Shown here one piece after another: positions 19,144 through 27,400 of a stretch of DNA of 64,000 bases. The DNA comes from HdN1 sp052035295 (GTDB lineage: Bacteria; Pseudomonadota; Gammaproteobacteria; Pseudomonadales; Ketobacteraceae). The DNA lies in NCBI GenBank assembly GCA_052035295.1, contig JBPOHS010000099.1, positions 22,294 through 86,293 of the forward strand, read 5' to 3'. A program made the position numbers and the translations under genes. The stretch's first letter is position 1; every line of letters begins with the position of its first letter. The notes beneath the pieces were generated by a model, which made no database searches, had not been told where the DNA came from, and saw nothing but the letters and a program-made list of their open reading frames with translations.

Positions 19144-20586
19144 GTGGCGATTGATGCGTGGCTTCCAATTGGATTCAAGTTACCAGATGGTGTGAAGGCT
19201 AGTGTTGTACTCTCGGAGGGCCAAGGCTGGCAGATCCTCGAAACTCAAGGTGGTGGGCATGCGCTAGTCGTGCAGGAGGAGCTAGCAAAGCGCTGGCAAA
19301 ATTCCGGTCTGATTGAAGATGGCACATTCAGTTCTTTCGTTTTTGGGGAACTCTCTTTACGCGTTATTTCGTCCCCTTGTGAACAGACGCTGTGCCCAGT
19401 AAGCGAGGCGGAGTCACCTAATAGCAGCGCCGAAGCACTAGCGTTTGCGCTTGCCTTGAAGGCTACACGCAATATTGATGAAAACTCAGCGCTTCAGGAC
19501 GCGCTATACGTAGAGAAGATAACAAGACTGTTGCCAACTTACAGCATCAGCTCAAAGGCTAATGACGACATCGTTCTCGGTTATTGGCTTACAGGTGGCG
19601 CAAGTATTTCAGCTACTTCCTTTCGTAGGCTCCGCCAGACTATGGGTTGGATAGACGCTTGTTATTTGAAGGAAATTGTTCAAGCCGCTGGCTTCGATGT
19701 ATCTGAAGTTGTTTCGCTGGACAAAAAGCCACATTCACCGCCCGAAACATTCGAGAGTGCTCAGGGGGCTGAAGCAGTCGAAAGAAACACGCAATCGGTA
19801 TCCCGTCAAAACCGAGTTTTCGAATTGCCAGGACGTCAGGAATTAGCGGCTTTCTTCAATGAGCACATTGTTGACATTGTACTGAATCGTGATCGCTACA
19901 AAATGCTTGGCGTCGATTTCCCTTCGGCGGTGATTCTCTTTGGGCCGCCGGGCACCGGTAAGACTTTCGCGGTTGAACGCCTGATTGATTTCCTTGGATG
20001 GCCAAGTTTCCAAATTGACGCGTCTAGTGTGGCGAGCCCCTATATCCACGAGACAAGCAAAAAAGTGGCAGAGGTGTTTGAAAAAGCGATTGACAGTGCG
20101 CCATCAGTTCTCGTGATTGACGAAATGGAAGCCTTTCTGGCCGACCGCGACATGGGATCAGGCCACCACCGTGTCGAGGAGGTGGCCGAGTTTCTGCGGC
20201 GCATCCCGGAAGCTGCCAAGCATCAGGTGCTAATCATTGCGATGACCAATCGGATCGATATGATCGACCCCGCCATTCAACGCCGCGGACGTTTCGACCA
20301 TATCGTCAAAGTAGATTTTGCAAACGAGATTGAAGTGCAGTCACTCCTCGACAAACTGTTATCTACATTACCGCTTGAGGGAGACGTGGACTCTTCACCA
20401 CTGGCGAAGATCCTGGCTGGAAGACCACTTTCCGACGTCGCATTCGTTGTAAGGGAAGGCGCAAGGCTCGCGGCGAGAGCTGGAAAAGAACGGTTGGACC
20501 AAGCAAGCCTTTTGGCTGCGCTAGATAAGACGCCGGCACGGGAACGTGAAGGCGGTGAAACCAAGCGACGTATTGGATTTATCTGA
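19144..20586 (+). CDS. AAA+ ATPase of the Cdc48/Vps4/FtsH-like classic clade
   Basis: 480 residues. The N-terminal ~230 residues are unrecognised; they open with a small beta-rich domain that may bind a partner. A single classic AAA module follows: Walker A GPPGTGKT at 267-274, Walker B VLVIDEMEAF with Asp326/Glu327, sensor 1 IAMTNR, and the arginine fingers in IQRRGRFD. A C-terminal helical lid (PLSDVAFVVREGARLAARA) resembles those of proteasome-type ATPases. It starts at GTG three bases after the Hsp70 stop. Pairing an Hsp70 with a classic AAA unfoldase recalls DnaK-ClpB disaggregation, but the ATPase belongs to a different clade. The functional analogy is inference. Confidence 0.85.
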   Translation: MAIDAWLPIGFKLPDGVKASVVLSEGQGWQILETQGGGHALVVQEELAKRWQNSGLIEDGTFSSFVFGELSLRVISSPCEQTLCPVSEAESPNSSAEALAFALALKATRNIDENSALQDALYVEKITRLLPTYSISSKANDDIVLGYWLTGGASISATSFRRLRQTMGWIDACYLKEIVQAAGFDVSEVVSLDKKPHSPPETFESAQGAEAVERNTQSVSRQNRVFELPGRQELAAFFNEHIVDIVLNRDRYKMLGVDFPSAVILFGPPGTGKTFAVERLIDFLGWPSFQIDASSVASPYIHETSKKVAEVFEKAIDSAPSVLVIDEMEAFLADRDMGSGHHRVEEVAEFLRRIPEAAKHQVLIIAMTNRIDMIDPAIQRRGRFDHIVKVDFANEIEVQSLLDKLLSTLPLEGDVDSSPLAKILAGRPLSDVAFVVREGARLAARAGKERLDQASLLAALDKTPAREREGGETKRRIGFI

Positions 20587-20597
20587 GGGAATCAGTA

Positions 20598-22223
20598 GTG
20601 GCGGCGGTATATGACGAACAAAACAAAAAGGAAGGTAAAGGCTTCGCGGGTATTTCGTCACTTGTGACTGATATCGACAAATTGTTACCACCTACAGCCA
20701 GGCGGGAAACACCGGTTGAAATTTCTGCTGCGAAAGCCGAACCTGAGCGCCAGAATGTTCAGAGCAATTCAAAACCCGAAGAACCAAAGAGCGAACGGCA
20801 ACCCTATCAAGATCCGCCAAAAAAGTCTTCTGAGCTATCGGGAGGCATGGCAGTGTTCGCCGTCGCTGTTGTACTTGGTTTGCTCTGGTTTCTTGCCGAG
20901 ATAGGCAATAGATCATCTGAACAAACATCGAATCAAGTTCCTGCGTCAGCCTCTTCTTTGCCTGCGCCAAAAAATGCACCAAGTTACTCTTCAGCATCCC
21001 AACAATCCCCAGTGTCATCTCGGCCAGAGGAATCTAAGCCGCCAGTCGAACACAATCTTGTGTACTCGACTGCACAAATCATGTACTGCCTCGCCGAAGA
21101 AATTCGTATTGATGGAGCTGAGGAAGTGATAAACAGATACAGGGATGCCGAAGTAAATCAGTTTAACGCCATGGTTGCAGACTACAATAGTCGCTGTGGG
21201 AGCTTCCGCTATCGAAGTGGAACACTTGAAAGCGCTCAGCGACAAATTCAGCCGTATAGAAGTCAGCTTCTAGAAGAAGGAAAAAATCGTTTCTCCCGTA
21301 AATCTGCGACCGGGGCAACTCTGTCTATGCAGGCACCGAATAAAACAACATTACCCGCACTGACGAATTCTTCCATTGATGCAACTTTACAAGCAATTCA
21401 GCGGGAACTTAATGTGCTTGGTTACAATGCTGGCCTCGCGGACGGGGTGATGGGCAAGCAGACCCGGGCAGCGATCAAATCGTTCCAAAAGGATAATGAT
21501 TTGGTAGCTGATGGCATTCCAACTAAGGATCTTTTTCATATTCTTTCCTCGAATCGTCACTCTCCCAAAAAGCAAGAGTCGACTATCACGTCGGTAAATT
21601 CCTTTTCCCACCATGCTCCCTCAAAGATTGAGCAGGGAAGCAATCCTACGAACAGGATACCAAAAAATGCCAAGTTGAACTATCTCGGGAATGATTGGGA
21701 ATGCAGGCCAGGCTATTACAGATACAGTAACGAATGCCGTGAAGTGTCAGTTCCTCAAAATGGCAAGCTGACCTACCTCGGCAATGATTGGGAATGTAAG
21801 CCAGGTTATTTCAGGAGCAGCAATGCATGCCGTAAAGTGTCAGTTCCTCAAAATGGAAAGCTGACTTACCTCGGTAATGATTGGGAATGTAAGCCGGGCT
21901 ATTTCAGATACGGAAATGCATGCCGTAAAGTGCCAGTTCCTCGAAATGGAAAGTTGACTTACCTCGGTAATGATTGGGAATGCAAGCCAGGCTATTTCAG
22001 ATACGGTGACGAGTGTCGTGCTGTGAAAATCCCTCGGAATGGAAAGTTGACCTATCTCGGCAACGATTGGGAATGCAATCGCGGCTATTACAGAGTCAGC
22101 GACGAATGCCGTGCTGTGCAACTCCCCCGGAACGGAAAGTTAACGTACCTTGGAAATGATTGGGAGTGTGAAAGAGGGTACCGTAGGCTTGGTGAGAAGT
22201 GTGTTTCGGTTTTCGATAGGTGA
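20598..22223 (+). CDS. Membrane-anchored peptidoglycan-binding protein with six 31-residue Cys repeats
   Basis: 541 residues from GTG 20598 (GAGGGA 8 bases upstream). The first ~80 residues are polar and cytoplasmic, a single membrane segment lies at ~83-102 (VFAVAVVLGLLWFLAE), and a Ser/Pro-rich linker leads to a domain at ~155-220 with the motif DYNSRCGSFRYR. A PG_binding_1 domain (~260-315) contains LNVLGYNAGLADGVMGKQTR. The C-terminus (residues ~354-539) is six near-identical repeats NGKLTYLGNDWEC...GY...C, each with two cysteines that may form a disulfide in the periplasm. The topology (N-in, C-out) joins a cytoplasmic chaperone operon to the cell wall. It is 11 bases downstream of the AAA gene and 10 upstream of the zinc-ribbon gene, so clearly in the operon. 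Confidence 0.85.
   Translation: MAAVYDEQNKKEGKGFAGISSLVTDIDKLLPPTARRETPVEISAAKAEPERQNVQSNSKPEEPKSERQPYQDPPKKSSELSGGMAVFAVAVVLGLLWFLAEIGNRSSEQTSNQVPASASSLPAPKNAPSYSSASQQSPVSSRPEESKPPVEHNLVYSTAQIMYCLAEEIRIDGAEEVINRYRDAEVNQFNAMVADYNSRCGSFRYRSGTLESAQRQIQPYRSQLLEEGKNRFSRKSATGATLSMQAPNKTTLPALTNSSIDATLQAIQRELNVLGYNAGLADGVMGKQTRAAIKSFQKDNDLVADGIPTKDLFHILSSNRHSPKKQESTITSVNSFSHHAPSKIEQGSNPTNRIPKNAKLNYLGNDWECRPGYYRYSNECREVSVPQNGKLTYLGNDWECKPGYFRSSNACRKVSVPQNGKLTYLGNDWECKPGYFRYGNACRKVPVPRNGKLTYLGNDWECKPGYFRYGDECRAVKIPRNGKLTYLGNDWECNRGYYRVSDECRAVQLPRNGKLTYLGNDWECERGYRRLGEKCVSVFDR
21657..22214 (+). repeat. Six tandem 93-bp coding repeats
   Basis: Six in-frame units of exactly 93 bases (31 codons) start at 21657, 21750, 21843, 21936, 22029 and 22122. 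The protein core of each is KLTYLGNDWEC, and the two cysteines are invariant. Units 2-4 are most alike at the DNA level, pointing to recent unit duplication. Copy number is likely to vary between strains. Confidence 0.9.
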
Positions 22224-22233
22224 GTAATTTCTT

Positions 22234-24237
22234 ATGACAATGGCAGTTTGCTACAAATGTGGTTCATCTAAGTTGGATGCGCTCATCACTTGTCTGGCAT
22301 GCGGAAATGCTCCACGGACAAGCATTGAGCAGGCCACTTCACTCGCTCTATCAGAGCATCTTTCGACTCAAGATCAACTTAAGAAATACAGCCTAGAGTT
22401 GCGCTACGGTAAGTCTATGTCCCTGCCGAGTGGAGTAATGACCGAAGCCATGAATGCATTGAACGACTCGAATCTTTTGGTGCGGATGGGCGTTCAAATG
22501 CCTTCCTTGGCAACAAAAAATCTTGTTCCACATAATCAAGCCGATACATTACAGCTCAGTTCAAGTGAAGCTTATTCAGGACCGCATAGCCTTAAATACA
22601 AAATATCGACAATACACCAATCACCCTTCGCGCTTCTTGGCGTAACCAGTCGCGACGATCGCCGAAGAATCGTTGACTTGGCGGAAGAGAAATCCCTCGA
22701 GCTGGATCACGATGTTTGTCAGAAGGCTCGGTCTGATCTTACAACGCCAAGAAACAGATTGGTCGCAGAGGTTGCCTGGCTGCCTGGTGTTTCTCCAAGA
22801 AGAGCTTCCCAGTTGCTGGAAAAGCTCTTACAGGATCCCATGTCGATAAGGAAGGAATCAGGCCTGCCTACGCTCGCACATTTGAATTTGCAAGCCGCTG
22901 CACTCGAATCCTTTGATGGAGAGCATGATTTAAGTGATTTAGCCTACTTCATTCGGGAGGCCGCATACCTCGCTGAAGAACTGAATCCGGAAGCCATATT
23001 GAGAGACATCAATGAAGACCGTACCGTTTCCGGGTTCCCAGAAGTGCGAGGCGTAGAGCAAATTGAGGCAGAACTGTCAGAGCGAAAGCGTTATTACCGC
23101 AGCGCAGTCAAAGAAGCGCTAGACAAGCTACCCTCAAAAACACTTGTTGAGATCATTACTGAAATTGTGGAGATGGTAACAGAGGGCGGCGAGCATCATG
23201 CCCCAGAACTCATTGATGGACTTGTTGATGCCTACGAGCTTGATGCGCAGGAATTTCTTCAGAAAGAGGCGGAAAACGTTATAAGACTTGTTGAATCCGT
23301 CCGTGAATCGGTGGGGGCTGGAGAAGACGCAGTGAAATCATGTGTCGACAGTCTTGAAGCCGTTGCTCGGAACTGGGACAAAATCGCTCAACCCATCCAG
23401 CTGATTGCAAAAGCTCGTGGAATCGATCATAACGCAAGTCGTGCGCTGGCTAATGAGATCCGCAGTCTGTCCATTGAACTCTTTAATGAGCATGATTTGT
23501 TGGCGCAATCCCAGAGGCTCACTAGATTGCTACAGGAGTTGTTTTCAGAAGTTCCTGAGGTTTCTGAGCGTTTAGAGCAGGATGCAGATGCTCTTGCGGA
23601 GATTTTTCACGAGCGCAAGCAAACTGCTGAGCGAATAGAAGAGTGGAAACGAGAAATTACTTACTCAGCTGAAATCGGTTTGCTTTTCAAGGACAAACTG
23701 ACTATTTCGCCAGATGGAATTTTATGGAAGGGAAAGCACATTCCTCTGGGCAACATCACTCGTGTTCGTTGGGGAGGTGTTCGTCAATCAGTAAATGGTA
23801 TACCTACGGGAACTAATTACACGATTGCAATTGGAGATGCTCGATCTGAAACTGTTGTTGAGCTTAGAAGAAAAGAGGTGTTCAGCAAGTTTGTCGACAA
23901 GCTTTGGCGAGCTGTTTGCGTCCGCCTCTTGGGCGAGATGTTAGAAACACTTAAAGCTGGTAGAGATTTGCAGTTCGGTGACGCGATCGTCCACGACGAT
24001 GGAATTTCCCTCGCTAGGCATAGATTTCTTCGCACCAAGGAAAAATTACGATGTTCCTGGGATCAAGTTAAAATTTGGAGCGCCGATGGTGCGTTGAACG
24101 TTTGTGCAAATGATGCCAGGAAAACCAGTGTTGCCATATCATATATCGAAACAGAAAACACACATATCCTAGAACAGGCCATTCGAATGGCCTTTAAGAA
24201 ACCAGGATTGCAAAGACTGAGCGAGTTGATGGAATGA
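22234..24237 (+). CDS. Zinc-ribbon protein with degenerate J-like domain and PH-like C-terminus
   Basis: 667 residues. A zinc ribbon is formed by Cys6, Cys9, Cys20 and Cys23. Residues ~130-180 look like a J domain (SPFALLGVTSRDD, a charged helix, then ARSDLTTPRNRL), but the HPD tripeptide needed to stimulate Hsp70 is absent. The middle (~240-470) is a long acidic helical region. The last ~185 residues hold what look like two PH-like folds (KLTISPDGILWKGKHIPLG and a second strand-rich copy at about 590). As the last gene of an operon with GrpE-like and Hsp70-like proteins, it takes the DnaJ position. Whether it still functions as a J protein without HPD is open. Spacing to the previous gene is 10 bases. 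No terminator was recognised after it. Confidence 0.7.
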   Translation: MTMAVCYKCGSSKLDALITCLACGNAPRTSIEQATSLALSEHLSTQDQLKKYSLELRYGKSMSLPSGVMTEAMNALNDSNLLVRMGVQMPSLATKNLVPHNQADTLQLSSSEAYSGPHSLKYKISTIHQSPFALLGVTSRDDRRRIVDLAEEKSLELDHDVCQKARSDLTTPRNRLVAEVAWLPGVSPRRASQLLEKLLQDPMSIRKESGLPTLAHLNLQAAALESFDGEHDLSDLAYFIREAAYLAEELNPEAILRDINEDRTVSGFPEVRGVEQIEAELSERKRYYRSAVKEALDKLPSKTLVEIITEIVEMVTEGGEHHAPELIDGLVDAYELDAQEFLQKEAENVIRLVESVRESVGAGEDAVKSCVDSLEAVARNWDKIAQPIQLIAKARGIDHNASRALANEIRSLSIELFNEHDLLAQSQRLTRLLQELFSEVPEVSERLEQDADALAEIFHERKQTAERIEEWKREITYSAEIGLLFKDKLTISPDGILWKGKHIPLGNITRVRWGGVRQSVNGIPTGTNYTIAIGDARSETVVELRRKEVFSKFVDKLWRAVCVRLLGEMLETLKAGRDLQFGDAIVHDDGISLARHRFLRTKEKLRCSWDQVKIWSADGALNVCANDARKTSVAISYIETENTHILEQAIRMAFKKPGLQRLSELME

Positions 24238-24484
24238 ACGACTGCAATAAAGGGGGTGTATACTGCGAAAGCGCTGCTGAAGATCCATCGTTACATCGCT
24301 AGGGACAATCTATTTGCTTGATGCTAATGCAATGTGAATTTTGATGTGGGTAAAAACCGAGTCTCCTTAGTTTTCAATAATATGCTCATCCCTTAGTTTC
24401 TAAACGGACTAATACTAGTGGTGCTTGAAGAGTGGCACTGAAAAGTCTTGCGATGCTCTGCCAAGGAAATATGGATCCACAAAA

Positions 24485-27400
24485 ATGAAAGAAGCTGTTG
24501 TATTGAGAGTGTCAGTTGTAGCTCAGGTCAATTTTGCCTGCCATCAGAATTCTGTACCGGTCATCAGGGAAATAGAGCTAGTCAATGACAGCAAAGAGAC
24601 GCTCCGCAATTTGACGCTGGAGATGACGTCATCACCCGCATTCATTGTGCACAAGAAATGGCATATTGATCAACTTGTCGCAGAGGGCGTACTGCACATC
24701 AATGATCGCGATACTCGTCTTGATGGCGAATATCTTCTGAATCTGGTTGAAATGCAGCGGGGTGAGCTGCGGTTCAGACTTGTTTCGGCTACGAGCGAGT
24801 TGCTGGCTGAACAGACCAGCGATGTTGAGCTGCTGGCGCGAAACGAATGGGGTGGTTACGCCTACAGCCCCGAGCTTCTCGCGGCATTTTCGATGCCCAA
24901 CGAAAGGAGCGTTGAGACCCTTCTTCGAGCAGCATCCGACACACTGCGGAAGAACGGACAAGATGGCACGCTCAAGCACTATGACGGCGGTGATCCAGGG
25001 CGCATTTGGCTGCAGGCGTCTGCTGTGTGGAATGCTGTGCTGTCACTGCACCTTGATTATGCTTATCCGCCCGTCAGCTTCGAGAGATCGGGGCAAAAGA
25101 TTAGAACGCCGGATCTGATCTGTGATGGGCGCCGAGCAACTTGTCTGGACACGACTTTGCTTTTCGCCGCTTTGTTCGAGCAAATGCGGCTCAACCCAAT
25201 CATTGTCATCGAAGAAGGCCACGCCTACGTGGGGCTTTGGCTGCGGGATGATGGCTTTTCGAGGCCATACACCACTGACGTCTTATCGTTGCGCAAGCGA
25301 GTCCAGTTGAAGGAGCTTATCGTTCTCGAAACGACGCTCGTATGCCAGCGAGCGTCGTTTAAAAATGCTATCAAGCACGCAGAGAGCAATATACTTGACC
25401 CTAACACCAAGTTCGTCGGTGTGCTGGATATAGCGCGAGCCAGGGATGAGCAGATAAGGCCTCTCTCTTTCGCCAGACAAGAATTGGCCCGCAGTGTCAA
25501 CACCGAGTTGGCCGACGATGATTCCCTTGATTTGCCGCTTGATATCCCCGAAGACGCGGCCAAGCTTGGCGGTGAGGCGGTAGATTGGAGTCATGTAACA
25601 ACGTCCCCCAGTGGACGGTTGGGGCAATGGCAGCGGAAGCTTCTGGATCTCACGCTGCGTAATCCTTTGCTCAGTATGCGGGCAAGTAAGACCAACATCC
25701 CGGTGATAGCGCCAAGGGTCGGTTTGCTTGAAGACGTGCTTGCTGAGGGCAAGGCGCTTTCCATTGAATCAATACCGGCCCAAGGTTCTCGAGACGAGCA
25801 ATTGCACGAGCAAAGAACTGGTGACAAGCTGGAAGAGCAGCTCGCGATTGCCGCGTTGAAGCGAGGGAAAATCTATTCCCCGGTCGAGCAAAACAAGCTT
25901 GAGCCAGCGCTGGTGGAACTCTACCGAAAGGCAAAAAGTGATCTCGACGAGGGGGGCGCCAATACGCTGTTCTTGGCGATTGGTGTTCTACATTGGCAAC
26001 GCCCAGGGGAGCATGAGCGAACCTTTAAAGCGCCGCTTATTCTTATACCCGTCAACATCAGTCGACAATCCATTAGGTCAGGGATCCGACTGACGCTCAG
26101 TGACGATGAGCCCCGATTCAACACAACCTTGTTGGAGATGTTGCGACAGGACTTCGAAATTGACATCAAAGGCTTGGACGGACAGCTGCCCACGGATCAA
26201 AGCGGCACCGATATCGATGCCATCCTCACCAGAGTTCGGCAAGAGATTAAAGACATACAAGGTTTCGAAGTCCGCGACGAAGTGGTCCTAGGGACGTTCT
26301 CGTTTGCAAAATACCTGATGTGGAAAGATCTGGTTGATCGCACAGAGCAGCTAAGGGACAACGCTGTTGTGCGCCATTTGATCGACACGCCTCGTGAACA
26401 GTTCGCGCAGGAGGGCTCCTTTCGGGAACCTCATGATCTGGACAAGATCATCTCGCCTGCAGAATTGTTTGCCCCGCTCAGCTACGACTCATCGCAACTT
26501 GCTGCAATTGTCGCGTCTTCTGAAGGCAAGAACTTCGTGATGATCGGTCCCCCCGGCACAGGCAAGTCGCAGACCATTGCGAACATGATTGCCCACAATC
26601 TCGGCCTGGGTAAAACCGTATTATTCGTCTCAGAGAAAGCCGCGGCATTGGATGTGGTGTTCCGCCGACTGCGGGAGCAAGGACTGGGTGAATTTTGCCT
26701 TGAACTGCATTCAAACAAGGCGCGCAAACTGGACGTGCTCAAGCAGTTAGGTGATGCCTGGCAAACACGATCAGCGTTATCACAGGATGAGTGGCGGCGT
26801 GAGACTGAACGCCTGAAGCTCCTCAGAGACGATCTCAACGAGTTTGTGAAGGCACTCCACGAGACCCATAGCAACGGGATGAGTGTCCGATATGCGCTTG
26901 GTATTGTGGTTTCTTGTGCTGATGTCCCCCAAATTACGTTGTTCTGGCCGAGCGCCGATCAACATGATCGGGAAGGGTATGCCCGTATGCTCGCGGTTGG
27001 CGAGCGAATCGATCTTAACGCAAAAGAAATTGGACATATTCAGAATCATCCGCTGGGGATTTTGCACAACAGCGATTGGTCGCTCGGTTGGCAACAGACG
27101 GTCGTGGATCAAGCGGTGCAAGTTGCCCAGCGATGTACCGAGTGGCGTGAATCCATCGACGAGATTTCACAAGTGCTTCGGCTCAAGGATGGCACCCTGG
27201 AGTTGTCCAGGCTGAAATCGCTGAGTCGATTGGCGAATGCTATCAATCGATCCGCCGGCAAAGACGTATCCTTTGTTTTTGCGCCCAATGTGGCAGATGT
27301 CCAAAAAGCATTGATCACGTGTATTGATCTCATCGAGAGCTTTAACGGTGAATTTGCACAGTTAACAGCTCAATATGACCGGGCGAAATTACTCGAGTTC

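Noticed and set aside
21657..22214. Regular 93-bp spacing suggested a CRISPR-like array
   Set aside because: The units are in-frame protein repeats with no unique spacers.
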